A stretch of 64,000 nt of DNA from Burkholderiales bacterium (lineage in GTDB: Bacteria > Pseudomonadota > Gammaproteobacteria > Burkholderiales > Burkholderiaceae_C): the NCBI GenBank assembly GCA_021414305.1, contig JAIOOS010000007.1:87507-151506 (forward strand), read 5' to 3'. The notes beneath the pieces were generated by a model, which saw only the letters and a program-made list of their open reading frames with translations, was not told where the DNA came from and searched no databases. This document shows, piece by piece, positions 44,785 through 53,351 of the stretch (position 1 is its first letter; each line of letters starts with the position of its first letter). The position numbers and the translations under genes are program-made.

Positions 44785-46239
44785 ATGAACTATCCCGCAC
44801 TGCGCACGACCCAGAAACAGCAGCACACGGTGACGCCGCGTTTGCAGCACGCGGTGCGGCTGCTGCAGCTCTCGTCGCTCGATTTCGCGCAGGAAGTGCA
44901 CGACGCGATGGGCCGCAATCCGTTCCTCGAAGTCGAAGAGCCGAGCCATGACAGCGTGCCGGCGGCGAGCGCCGCCGACGGCATCGAGGTCGACCTGAAG
45001 GCGGGAGAAGCCGACGGCCTGCTCGGGCCGGTCGGCGACTCGCCGTACGAACGCGACAGCTGGCAGCAGTCGTCGGCCAGCGTTCGCACCCAGGGCGCCG
45101 AGAGCGACCTGAGCGCGCTGGACCTGATCGCCGCCGAGGTCGACCTGCGCCAGTACCTGCACACCCAGATCAACGTCCTCCCGCTCGACGAGCGCGACCA
45201 CGCGCTCGCCTGCGCGATCGTCGAATCGCTCGACGACGACGGCTACCTGCGCACCCCGCTCGCCGAGGTGGCGACGATGCCGGGCATGCCGCCCGAAGTC
45301 GACGAAGCCGAGATGCTGATCGCCCTGAAGCGCGTGCAGTCGCTCGACCCGTGCGGCGTCGGCGCGCGCAACGTCTCCGAGTGCCTGCAGCTGCAGGTCG
45401 ACACCATCGACGACCGCGACGAGCGCGAAGCGGCGCGGCGCATCGTCACCGACCACCTCGACCGCCTCGCCCAGCACGACGTCAACGGCCTCGCGCGCCT
45501 GCTGAAGAAGACGCCGTCCGAGATCGAAGCAGTGTGCGAGCGGATCCGCCACCTCAACCCGCGGCCCGGCTGGAGCGTCGACTCCTCGACCACGCAGTAC
45601 ATCACCCCCGACGTGCTGGTGCGCAAGATCCGCGGCCGCTGGACGGCGACGCTGAACCGCGCGATCGTCCCCAAGGTCAAGCTCAACCAGGCCTACGCGA
45701 CCCTGTTCCAGGAGCATCGCAACGGCAAGAACACCGAGATGGCGCAGCACCTCCAGGAAGCCCGCTGGACGGTGAAGAACGTGCAGCAGCGCTTCTCCAC
45801 GATCCTGATGGTCGCCGAGGCCATCCTCAAGCGCCAGCAGCACTTCCTCGAGTTCGGGCCGATGGCGATGAAGCCGCTCGGCCTGCGCGAGATCGCCGAG
45901 GAGCTGGGCCTGCACGAATCGACCGTTTCGCGCGTCACCAACAACAAGTACATGGCCACGCCGGTCGGCGTGTTCGAGCTCAAGTACTTCTTCTCGCGCG
46001 AGATGGCGACGGCGAGCGGCGGCGCCTGCTCGGCCACGGCGATCCGCGGCGTGATCAAGGGCATGATCGAAGCCGAAAGCGCGACTGCGCCGCTCTCCGA
46101 CGCGCAGATCGCCCGCCTGCTGGTGCGCCAGGGGCTGCAGGTGGCGCGACGCACCGTCACCAAGTACCGGCAGCTGCTGAAGCTGCCTTCGGTGGAGCGC
46201 CGGCGACGGGTCGCGGCGCCGCAGGCCGCGGCCTGCTGA
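44785..46239 (+). CDS. rpoN: RNA polymerase sigma-54 factor, probable second copy
   Basis: A 484-residue sigma-54. The N-terminal activator-contact region is Gln/Leu rich (TVTPRLQHAVRLLQLSSLDFAQEV). A core-binding region (SLDPCGVGARNVSECL) and helix-turn-helix (GLHESTVSRVTNNKYMATP) follow. The RpoN box that reads the -24 element is ARRTVTKYR at 454-462. The usual neighbours of proteobacterial rpoN (lptB, hpf, ptsN) are absent, and the N-terminus departs from the common MKPSLQLR form. I infer a second, specialised copy. Confidence 0.95.
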   Translation: MNYPALRTTQKQQHTVTPRLQHAVRLLQLSSLDFAQEVHDAMGRNPFLEVEEPSHDSVPAASAADGIEVDLKAGEADGLLGPVGDSPYERDSWQQSSASVRTQGAESDLSALDLIAAEVDLRQYLHTQINVLPLDERDHALACAIVESLDDDGYLRTPLAEVATMPGMPPEVDEAEMLIALKRVQSLDPCGVGARNVSECLQLQVDTIDDRDEREAARRIVTDHLDRLAQHDVNGLARLLKKTPSEIEAVCERIRHLNPRPGWSVDSSTTQYITPDVLVRKIRGRWTATLNRAIVPKVKLNQAYATLFQEHRNGKNTEMAQHLQEARWTVKNVQQRFSTILMVAEAILKRQQHFLEFGPMAMKPLGLREIAEELGLHESTVSRVTNNKYMATPVGVFELKYFFSREMATASGGACSATAIRGVIKGMIEAESATAPLSDAQIARLLVRQGLQVARRTVTKYRQLLKLPSVERRRRVAAPQAAAC

Positions 46240-46272
46240 GCGGAGACCTTCCTGCCTTCGCCGCGAATCGCG

Positions 46273-46288
46273 TGGCACACCGATTGCC
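46273..46288 (+). promoter_or_regulatory. Sigma-54 promoter of the hybrid histidine kinase gene
   Basis: TGGCACACCGATTGCC: GG and GC 10 bases apart, strong match to the -24/-12 consensus. It lies in the 99-base gap after rpoN with the GC 52 bases before the kinase start. Confidence 0.75.
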
Positions 46289-46338
46289 CGTGCGGTGTAG
46301 GCGACATGCTGTCGCTACCGTAGGAGAGCCCGCTGAAC

Positions 46339-47913
46339 GTGGCAGAAGAAGTCAATACCAGCCACCCCGCGAACCCCGCAGCCGTTGCCGGCGGCGCTGA
46401 CCGCGGATTCGCCGAGCACCTCGAGGCCGTGGCTGCGAACGCCCCGGCGCTGAGCTGGAGCGCGACCCGACCGCAGGTCAATGAGTGGCTCAGCCCGTCC
46501 TGGGCCGCGTACAGCGGCATGGCTGCGAGCGCGCTGACCGGCGAAGCCTGGACCCGGCTCGTCCATCCCGAGGATCTCGAGCGTTGCCTCGGCATCCGCG
46601 CCACCAGCTTCGAGGCAGAGCGCCCGTTCACCCTCGACCTGCGCCTGCGCCGCCACGACGGCGAATACCGCTGGTTCGTCGACAACGGGATCGTGCTGCG
46701 CGGCGCCGACGGCAGCGCCGCGGGCTTCGTCGGCAGCGCGGTCGATATCCACGAACGCAAGATGCTCGAGGAGACGCTCGCCGAGCGGACCCAGGCCCTG
46801 CGCCTGGCCGAGCGGCGCCAGGGGCAGTTCCTGGCGATGCTCTCGCACGAGCTGCGCAATCCCCTGGCGCCGATCGCCAACGCCGCCAGCGTGCTGCGCA
46901 CGCTCGAGCACAGCAACCCGATCCTGGTCCGGCTGCGCGAGATCCTCGAGCGCCAGGTCGGCCGCCTCGGCCGCCTGGTCGAGGAGCTGATCGACGTCAC
47001 CCGCGCCGCCCAGGGCCAGATCTCCCTGGTGCGCGAACGGATCTCGATCGACGGCATCGTCCAGGCGGCGGTGGCGATGAGCCACGACAAGCTCAACGCC
47101 GGTCAGCACCGCCTCGAGGTCGACGTTCCCGACGAGCGCCTGTTCGTTCGCGGCGACGCCGGCCGGCTGGCGCAGGCGCTCGCCAACCTGATCGGCAATG
47201 CCGCCAAGTTCACCTTCGAGCCCGGCGTGGTCTCGATCGGCGTGCGCCGCGCCGCGAAGACCGTGCATCTCTCGGTCCGGGATTCGGGCCAGGGCATTGC
47301 CGCCGACTTCCTGCCGCACGCCTTCGAGCTGTTCGCGCAGCAGGACCAGACGCTGGCCCGCTCGCTCGGCGGCATGGGCGTCGGCCTGACCCTGGCGCGG
47401 CGGATCGCCCAGCTGCACGGCGGCGATGTCGAAGCGTTCAGCGAAGGCATCGGCAAGGGCTCGGAATTCATCCTCTGGCTGCCCCTGCTCGCGGAGGAGC
47501 CCGCTGCCTTGCCGGCGGCGACGCCCCTGCGCCTGGGCGAGAGTTGCCGGGTGCTGATCGTCGAGGACAACGCCGACGCGCTGGAGAGCCTGCGCCTGCA
47601 GATGGAGCTCTGGGGCAACGAGGTGAGCACGGCGCGCAGCGCCGAGGAAGCGCTCGCCAAGGCCGCCGCCGCGAATCCGCAGATCGTGCTCTGCGACATC
47701 GGCCTGCCCGGCATGGACGGCTACCGCCTGGTCGCCGCCTTGCGCAAGAAGCTCGCGGGATCGCCCGTGGTCTTCGCCGCGGTGACGGGCTACGCCAGCG
47801 GCGACGAACAGGAACGGGCGCTCGCCGCCGGCTTCGATTCGTTCCTGGTGAAGCCGCTCGAGCCCGAGAGCCTGACCCGGCTGCTGCGCTCGGCCGTCAG
47901 CCGGGTCGCCTGA
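46339..47913 (+). CDS. Hybrid sensor histidine kinase (PAS-HisKA-HATPase-REC)
   Basis: A 524-residue signalling kinase without membrane helices, so a cytoplasmic signal is likely. A PAS_3 domain (RLRRHDGEYRWFVDNG) covers about 30-145. HisKA with phospho-acceptor His170 (MLSHELRNPLAPI), HATPase N-box NLIGNAAKFT, G1 DSGQGIA and G2 GGMGVGLTLA follow. A receiver domain from about 400 has phosphorylatable Asp453 (LCDIGLPGMDGY). Start GTG at 46339 with GGAG 12 bases upstream. It converges with the sigma-54 activator gene, its probable partner, across 12 bases. Confidence 0.92.
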   Translation: MAEEVNTSHPANPAAVAGGADRGFAEHLEAVAANAPALSWSATRPQVNEWLSPSWAAYSGMAASALTGEAWTRLVHPEDLERCLGIRATSFEAERPFTLDLRLRRHDGEYRWFVDNGIVLRGADGSAAGFVGSAVDIHERKMLEETLAERTQALRLAERRQGQFLAMLSHELRNPLAPIANAASVLRTLEHSNPILVRLREILERQVGRLGRLVEELIDVTRAAQGQISLVRERISIDGIVQAAVAMSHDKLNAGQHRLEVDVPDERLFVRGDAGRLAQALANLIGNAAKFTFEPGVVSIGVRRAAKTVHLSVRDSGQGIAADFLPHAFELFAQQDQTLARSLGGMGVGLTLARRIAQLHGGDVEAFSEGIGKGSEFILWLPLLAEEPAALPAATPLRLGESCRVLIVEDNADALESLRLQMELWGNEVSTARSAEEALAKAAAANPQIVLCDIGLPGMDGYRLVAALRKKLAGSPVVFAAVTGYASGDEQERALAAGFDSFLVKPLEPESLTRLLRSAVSRVA

Positions 47914-47925
47914 GCGAGAGGGTGG

Positions 47926-49314
47926 TCAGCGCGCCTCGTCGAGCGCGCCTGGCTCGCTCACCGGGTCGTCGTCGCTGGCGTAGTCCTTCAGCCGGTTGTA
48001 GAGCGTCTTCAGGCTGATGCCGAGGGTGGCGGCGGTCTTTTCCTTGTGCCGCCCGAAGTGCGCGAGCGTCGCCAGGGTGAGCTGGCGCTCCACCTCCGCG
48101 AGCGGCGTGCCGACGCGGATGGTCAGGGTAGGCGGGCCGCCAGGCGCCGCCTGGGCGGCGGCGCCGCCCGGCAGGTTGTCGTCGACGATCGTGTCGCCGG
48201 CGGTCATGACGTAGGCCCGGTAGACCACATTGCGCAGCTCGCGCACGTTGCCCGCCCAGCGGTGCCCTGCCAGGCGCTCGAGCACCTCGGGCGCGAACCG
48301 CTTCTTCGAACCCTCGCGCTCGCAGATCTGCTCGAGGAAATGGCGGGCGATGAGGCCCACGTCCTCGGCCCGATCGCGCAGCGGCGGCAGGTGGATGGGG
48401 AACACGTTCAGCCGGTACATCAGGTCTTCGCGCAGCTTGCCGCTGGCCACCGCCTGGAGCGGATCGCGGTTGGTGGCGGCGATCAGGCGCACGTCGGTCT
48501 CCTGCACCTGGGTCGAGCCGACCCGCATGAAGGTGCCGGTCTCGAGCACGCGCAGCAGCTTGACCTGCAGGTCGAGCGGCATCTCGGTGACTTCGTCGAG
48601 GAACAGCGTGCCGCCGTTGGTGCGCTCGAAGAAGCCGAGGTGCTGGCGATCGGCGCCGGTGAAGCTGCCCTTCTCGTGGCCGAAGATCTCGCTCTCGATC
48701 AGGTGCGGCGAGATCGCGCCGCAGTTGACGGCGAGGAACGGGCCCGCGCGGCGCCGGCTCAGGTCGTGCACGGTGCGGGCGACGATCTCCTTGCCGCTGC
48801 CGCTCTCTCCGGTGATGAAGACCGACACGGCGGTGCCGGCAACGCGGGCGATCTGCTCGTAGACGCGCCGCATCGGCGGCGAGCGGCCCCAGAGGGCGCC
48901 GAAGTGGCCGTCGCGCTCGAGCTGAGTTTCCAGGTCGCCGGCGACCGCCTTCAGCGCCGACGGCTTGGTCACGCGCGAGAGAACGCCCTGAAGCTGCTTC
49001 AGGCTCATCGGCTTGACCAGGTAGTCGGCAGCGCCCAGGCGGAACGCCTGGATCGAGGTGTCGAGGCTGGCGTGGCCGGTGATCAGCACCAGCTCGGCGT
49101 TGGGCACGGCCTTGGCGTCGGCGAACAGCTCCATGCCGCTGCCGTCGGGCAGCATCAGGTCGAGCAGGATGATGTCCGGCTCCTGCAGCGCGAGCTGGCG
49201 GCGCGCGTCGCGCAGGGTGCCCGCGGTGGCCACGGTGAAGCCTTCGCTGGCGATCAGCATCGCCATCGTCTCGGCGGCGTCGGCGTCGTCGTCTACCAGA
49301 AGGGCGTGAGGCAC
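47926..49314 (-). CDS. Sigma-54-dependent response regulator (NtrC family)
   Basis: A 462-residue enhancer-binding protein. Receiver Asp52 ([11 protein letters not shown]); AAA+ domain with Walker A GESGSGKE (169-176), sigma-54 contact loop GSFTGA (216-221, Ser in place of the usual Ala) and Walker [10 protein letters not shown]; then R-finger region and [12 protein letters not shown]. Fis-type helix-turn-helix at the end ([17 protein letters not shown]). It is the obvious activator for the -24/-12 promoters next to it, phosphorylated by the hybrid kinase encoded opposite. Confidence 0.95.
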   Translation of the reverse strand: MPHALLVDDDADAAETMAMLIASEGFTVATAGTLRDARRQLALQEPDIILLDLMLPDGSGMELFADAKAVPNAELVLITGHASLDTSIQAFRLGAADYLVKPMSLKQLQGVLSRVTKPSALKAVAGDLETQLERDGHFGALWGRSPPMRRVYEQIARVAGTAVSVFITGESGSGKEIVARTVHDLSRRRAGPFLAVNCGAISPHLIESEIFGHEKGSFTGADRQHLGFFERTNGGTLFLDEVTEMPLDLQVKLLRVLETGTFMRVGSTQVQETDVRLIAATNRDPLQAVASGKLREDLMYRLNVFPIHLPPLRDRAEDVGLIARHFLEQICEREGSKKRFAPEVLERLAGHRWAGNVRELRNVVYRAYVMTAGDTIVDDNLPGGAAAQAAPGGPPTLTIRVGTPLAEVERQLTLATLAHFGRHKEKTAATLGISLKTLYNRLKDYASDDDPVSEPGALDEAR

Positions 49315-49373
49315 GTCGTGGATCCCTGGAATTCAGTATGACAGCGCCTGTCGCCAGCGCCTTGGGGCATCCT

Positions 49374-49389
49374 AGGCACGCCGACTGCC
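49374..49389 (+). promoter_or_regulatory. Weaker sigma-54-like promoter before the transporter gene
   Basis: AGGCACGCCGACTGCC: GG and GC again 10 bases apart, with T to A at the first base and TTGC changed to CTGC. It points towards the transporter gene whose start is about 145 bases away. Weaker than the other two sites. Confidence 0.45.
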
Positions 49390-49533
49390 AGCGGCAATTG
49401 CGCGACTCCGGAAGCGGGAGTAGGACTGCGCCTACAGACGTCGTCCCGTCCATGGGGGTCGATACCGAGCGACGCCCGTCGCGCGGCCGCGAGAATGCCG
49501 TCGCCGCGCCGTGCGGCGAAACGAGGCATCGAC

Positions 49534-50751
49534 GTGCCGGTCGAGTTCATCCTGTTCGCGCTGGTTCTGGCCGGCGTCGCTCTCTTTCACCGGCACACGA
49601 TGCGGATCGCCCTCAACGGCGCGATCGTCATCGCTGTCTACAAGATCATCTGGTCGCCGTTCCGCAGCGGGCCGGGCCTGGCGGGGTTCGCCCTGCACCT
49701 GCAGCACGAGTGGGTCATCCTGGTCAACCTGCTGCTGCTGCTGCTCGGCTTCGCCCTGCTCGCCGACCTGTTCGAGAAGAGCAAGGTGCCGGCGGCCCTG
49801 CCGAAGTACCTGCCCGACGACTGGAAGGGCGGCTTCGTCCTGCTGATCCTGGTGTTCGTGCTGTCGAGCTTCCTCGACAACATCGCCGCGGCGATGATCG
49901 GCGGCGCGGTGGCGCACACGGTGTTTCGCGGCAAGGTCCACATCGGCTACCTGGCCGCGATCGTCGCCGCCTCGAACGGCGGCGGCGCCGGCAGCGTGGT
50001 CGGCGACACGACCACGACCATGATGTGGATCGCCGGGGTGCAGCCGTTCGAGGTGCTGGAGGGCTTCATCGGCTCGGGCGCCGCGCTGCTGGTGTTCGGC
50101 ATTCCGGCGGCGCTGCAGCAGCAGCGTCATTCGCCGATCCAGAAAGATGCCGAAGCCGGCGTGCGGATCGATACGGTGCGGGTGGCGATCGTCGCCTTCA
50201 TCCTGGTTGCCGCGATCGTCGTCAACATCACGATCAACACCCGCTTCACCGCGATCAGCGACCACTTTCCGTTCCTCGGCGCGGCGGTCTGCCTGGCGAT
50301 CGGCCTGTGCGCGCTGCTGCGGGCGCCCGACTGGTCGCTGCTGCCCGGCGCCTTCAAGGGCTCCGTCTTCCTGCTGTCGCTGGTGCTCTGCGCCTCGATG
50401 ATGCCGGTCGAGCGGTTGCCCCTGGCTTCGTGGCAGACGGCGCTCGGCCTCGGCTTTCTCTCCGCCGTGTTCGACAACATCCCGCTCACCGCGCTCGCCC
50501 TCAAGCAGGGCGGCTACGACTGGGGCTTCCTCGCCTACGCGGTCGGCTTCGGCGGCTCGATGATCTGGTTCGGCTCCTCGGCGGGGGTGGCGCTGACCAA
50601 CATGTACCCCGAGGGCCGCTCGGTCGGCCAATGGCTGCGCCACGGCTGGCCGATCGCTCTCGGCTACGTGGTCGGCTACTTCGTGATGCTCGCGACCATC
50701 GGCTTTCATCCGGGAAGCGTGCTCAAGGGCAGCATCCCGGGCGCCGGCTGA
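49534..50751 (+). CDS. Ion-transporter-superfamily membrane protein (citrate/NhaD-like)
   Basis: A 405-residue inner-membrane protein with about ten helices. Repeated superfamily motifs VLSSFLDNIAAAMIGG and AVFDNIPLTALAL, and SNGGGAGSVVGDTTTTMMW in the middle, resemble NhaD sodium/proton antiporters and citrate carriers. GTG at 49534 was chosen because GAGG lies 7 bases before it and the first helix begins there; an in-frame ATG at 49495 is possible. It diverges from the response regulator and may be that system's output. Confidence 0.82.
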   Translation: MPVEFILFALVLAGVALFHRHTMRIALNGAIVIAVYKIIWSPFRSGPGLAGFALHLQHEWVILVNLLLLLLGFALLADLFEKSKVPAALPKYLPDDWKGGFVLLILVFVLSSFLDNIAAAMIGGAVAHTVFRGKVHIGYLAAIVAASNGGGAGSVVGDTTTTMMWIAGVQPFEVLEGFIGSGAALLVFGIPAALQQQRHSPIQKDAEAGVRIDTVRVAIVAFILVAAIVVNITINTRFTAISDHFPFLGAAVCLAIGLCALLRAPDWSLLPGAFKGSVFLLSLVLCASMMPVERLPLASWQTALGLGFLSAVFDNIPLTALALKQGGYDWGFLAYAVGFGGSMIWFGSSAGVALTNMYPEGRSVGQWLRHGWPIALGYVVGYFVMLATIGFHPGSVLKGSIPGAG

Positions 50752-50755
50752 GCGG

Positions 50756-51661
50756 CTACATCATCGCGCCGCTCTGCTCTTCTTCCTGCTGCAGCGAGAA
50801 GATCGAGGTGTAGCCCTTCGACCAGTCGGGCGGGATCAGGCAGGGTCGCGGGTCGTGATGCGCAAAGGCGGCCCGCTTGCCACGGACCAGCATCTGGTCG
50901 TGCGCCGGCTTGATCGGATTGGTGGTGTAGGGGAAGGCGTCGGCCGAGGTCAGCGTGTACAGCAGCAGCGGCCGGCCGAGGTCGGAGTCGTTGCGAGGCG
51001 AGCCGTGAATCGTGCGGCAGTTGTGCAGCGTCAGCGAGCCCGCAGGACCGGTGAGATAGACCGCCTTGTCCAGGTCGAGCGCGGCCGCGTCGTCGGCCGA
51101 AAGGCAGCCGACCCATTTGCCGGCGTCGTCGTACTGGCTCAGCATCGGCTCGATCCGGTGGCTCTTCGGGATCACGCCGAGCGGACCCTGGCTCATGCCG
51201 CAGTCGTAGAGGTAGGTGCCGATCGTCAGCGGCGAGTAGTTGGTGTGCGGCCAGAACGAGATGTCGTAGTGCCACTTCACCTCTTCGCCGCCCTTGCTCC
51301 ACTTGAAGTTCAGCTTGGAGTGGTGGAACTTGACGTCGGGGCCGACCAGGTCGGCCACCGCGTCGGGCAGCACCGACTCGTTGACGTACTGCCAGAACAC
51401 CGGGTGGTGCTCGGTCGGGTTGCTCACGCGGCGCAGGCGCGGCGCGTCGGGCCGGTGGTCGGGCTCGAGATCGAAGATCAGGTCGGAGCGGGTGACCTTC
51501 CTGCTGCGCTCGACCATCTCGTCGGTGGCGTCGCGGAGCTTCCTCACCCACCCGTCGCCGATGATCGCCTCGAGCAGGATGTAGCCTTCGCTGAAATAGA
51601 ACTCGCGCTGCGCCTGCGTCAGCACGCGCGGCGGGATGGCGAGAACCTGCTCGGGGGTCAT
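50756..51661 (-). CDS. Phytanoyl-CoA dioxygenase family protein
   Basis: A 301-residue Fe(II)/2-oxoglutarate oxygenase. Metal ligands are His and Asp in KWHYDISFWPH and the distal His in TIHGSP, with the 2-oxoglutarate Arg soon after (GRPLLLYTL). Length and motif order are typical of PhyH. It lies 37 bases after a second PhyH gene on the same strand and ends 4 bases from the transporter's stop. The pair probably acts on the substrate of the TRAP importer; the substrate is unknown. Confidence 0.88.
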   Translation of the reverse strand: MTPEQVLAIPPRVLTQAQREFYFSEGYILLEAIIGDGWVRKLRDATDEMVERSRKVTRSDLIFDLEPDHRPDAPRLRRVSNPTEHHPVFWQYVNESVLPDAVADLVGPDVKFHHSKLNFKWSKGGEEVKWHYDISFWPHTNYSPLTIGTYLYDCGMSQGPLGVIPKSHRIEPMLSQYDDAGKWVGCLSADDAAALDLDKAVYLTGPAGSLTLHNCRTIHGSPRNDSDLGRPLLLYTLTSADAFPYTTNPIKPAHDQMLVRGKRAAFAHHDPRPCLIPPDWSKGYTSIFSLQQEEEQSGAMM

Positions 51662-51698
51662 GGTCGTCTCCTCGGCGGCGGCGTCGTGGCGCCGGCGC

Positions 51699-52526
51699 TC
51701 AAGCGCGGAATTCGTGCTTGTCGGTGCCCTGGTAGAGCGCCTTCACCTGCCGTTCCACCGCCTCGGCGTGCGCGGCGAGCGCGCCGGCGTCCATGTCGGC
51801 ATGCGGCCGCGGCTCGTAGTCGAAGTGGTGGTACTCGTCGGTGCCGTGCACGAGCATCGCCGAATCACGCACCTTGGTCTGGCGCACGTAGGTCGGGATG
51901 TAGCGGATCGCGAAGCCGATCCGCCGGTCGGGGCTGCGGTTCGGCTCGGAGCCGTGCACCAGCTTGATGTGGTGGATCGACATCTCGCCAGCCTGCAGGC
52001 CGATGCCGACCGCCTTCGACTTGTCGACCTCGACCGCGATCTCCTGGCCGCGCGAGAGCAGGTTGTCGCGATGGAAGGTGTCGAGGTGCGGCAGCTGGTC
52101 CACCGTGTGCGTGCCCGGGATGAACTGCATGTAGCCGTTCTCCGGCGTCGCGTCGGTGAAGGCGACCCAGGCGGTGACGACGTCGGCCGGGTCCAGCCCC
52201 CAGTAGGTCGAGTCCTGGTGCCACGACACGAAGCCGGCGCTGCTCGGCTCCTTGATGAAGAAGTTGGTGGTCCAGCAGAGGATGTCGGGGCCGATCACGT
52301 CGGCCACCGCTTCGAGGATCGCCGGATGGTGGACGAGCTCGTCGGCCCAGGTGAACAGCAGGTGGGTCTTGTGCCGCAGGTTGCCCTGCAGCGGCGCGCC
52401 GGCGATCGCCTCGTGCTGCTCGAGCCTGCGCCGGTAGCCGGCAGCGTCGGCGGCGCTCATGACGCGGATCGGAAAGACGCAGCCGTCGCGCTGGAAGTCG
52501 GCGACCTGTCGCTCGGTGAGATGCAT
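51699..52526 (-). CDS. Phytanoyl-CoA dioxygenase family protein
   Basis: A 275-residue Fe(II)/2-oxoglutarate oxygenase distinct from its neighbour. Ligands His/Asp in SWHQDSTYWGL and His in LVHGSEPNRSP, with the 2-oxoglutarate Arg following (DRRIGFAIRY). The sequence DSTYWGLDPADVVTAWVAF is characteristic of the bacterial hydroxylase branch. First gene after the GntR regulator; a 13-base dyad lies 10 bases before its start. Confidence 0.88.
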   Translation of the reverse strand: MHLTERQVADFQRDGCVFPIRVMSAADAAGYRRRLEQHEAIAGAPLQGNLRHKTHLLFTWADELVHHPAILEAVADVIGPDILCWTTNFFIKEPSSAGFVSWHQDSTYWGLDPADVVTAWVAFTDATPENGYMQFIPGTHTVDQLPHLDTFHRDNLLSRGQEIAVEVDKSKAVGIGLQAGEMSIHHIKLVHGSEPNRSPDRRIGFAIRYIPTYVRQTKVRDSAMLVHGTDEYHHFDYEPRPHADMDAGALAAHAEAVERQVKALYQGTDKHEFRA

Positions 52527-52536
52527 GAAACGGACT

Positions 52537-52549
52537 ATATCTGTGATAT
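52537..52549. promoter_or_regulatory. Dyad before the dioxygenase gene, candidate GntR site
   Basis: ATATC-TGT-GATAT, a perfect 13-base dyad and one of the few AT-rich spots in this stretch, just upstream of the dioxygenase start. A related AT-rich dyad lies in the gap before the TRAP genes (53319-53333). Confidence 0.5.
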
Positions 52550-52600
52550 GTCAGGACCGTCAAACCCTCTGTTCGCGCGCCGCCGCGACGGCCCGACGGA

Positions 52601-53275
52601 TCAGAAGCCGCGAGTGATGATGCGCTTGGCGAACGTCGCCGCGTAGTCGATCTGGCGCTCGCAGGCCGCGGCCGCCGCGGCCTCGTCGCCGGTGGCGATC
52701 GCGCGCAGCAGGCCGGCATGAAGGCCGGCCACGTCGGAGAGGTCGTTCAGCTCCTGGTGATGCATGTAGTAGAAGCGGCGCGACAGGGTGTAGAGCGGCG
52801 CGATCGCCTGCTCGGTGAAGCGGTTGCCGGCGCAGCGCGCGGTGAACTCCTTGGCCAGGAAATACTGGCGCAGCATCTCGACCACGTCGCCGGCCTTGCC
52901 GGCGGCGAGCAGCGCCTGGGCCATCGCCGACATCGCCTGTTTCTCCTCTGCCGAAGCACGGCGGGCGGCGCGGGTGGCGATCAGCCTCTCGAGCTCGCGC
53001 CGGGTCTCGAGCACGAGCAGCTGCTCCTGCTCGTTGACCTCGGCGATGCGCACGCCGTGGCGCGGCATGATCACCACGAGGTGGTACTCGGCGAGGCGCT
53101 GGATCGCCTCGCGAACGGGGGTGCGGCCGATGCCGACCGCCTCGCTGAGCATCGCCTCCGACCAGAGGCTGCCGGGCGGCAGCTTCAGGGTCACGATCAT
53201 CTCCTCCAGCGTACCGAAGGCCTGCTCCGAAAGGCTGCTCTTGACGGCGGGTGGAGCGGGCTGGGGGGTGCGCAT
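52601..53275 (-). CDS. GntR family regulator (FCD type)
   Basis: A 224-residue regulator. The N-terminal winged helix is MLSEAVGIGRTPVREAIQRLAEYHLVVIMPRHGVRI, typical GntR. The all-helical FCD ligand domain follows (ETRRELERLIATRAARR; LHAGLLRAIATGDEAAA). FCD regulators usually bind small carboxylic acids. It lies between the dioxygenase genes and the divergent TRAP genes and probably controls both. Confidence 0.92.
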   Translation of the reverse strand: MRTPQPAPPAVKSSLSEQAFGTLEEMIVTLKLPPGSLWSEAMLSEAVGIGRTPVREAIQRLAEYHLVVIMPRHGVRIAEVNEQEQLLVLETRRELERLIATRAARRASAEEKQAMSAMAQALLAAGKAGDVVEMLRQYFLAKEFTARCAGNRFTEQAIAPLYTLSRRFYYMHHQELNDLSDVAGLHAGLLRAIATGDEAAAAAACERQIDYAATFAKRIITRGF

Positions 53276-53289
53276 CGCTGGCGTGAAAA

Positions 53290-53305
53290 CCCGAATGCAT
53301 TCGGG
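53290..53305. promoter_or_regulatory. Perfect 16-base palindrome in the GntR/TRAP divergent gap
   Basis: CCCGAATGCATTCGGG lies 15 bases from the GntR start. It may be an operator or protein-binding site; it differs from the AT-rich dyad in the same gap, so two proteins may bind here. Confidence 0.5.
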
Positions 53306-53318
53306 CCGGAAACTCTAA

Positions 53319-53333
53319 TATGGTATCAATATA
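53319..53333. promoter_or_regulatory. AT-rich dyad before the TRAP genes, candidate GntR site
   Basis: ATATGGTATCAATAT has outer ATAT arms and inner G/C symmetry (ATAT-n-G-nnn-C-n-ATAT). It lies about 20 bases before the TRAP binding-protein start and resembles the dyad at 52537-52549. Confidence 0.45.
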
Positions 53334-53351
53334 TCTAGAAGGGGAGACTTC

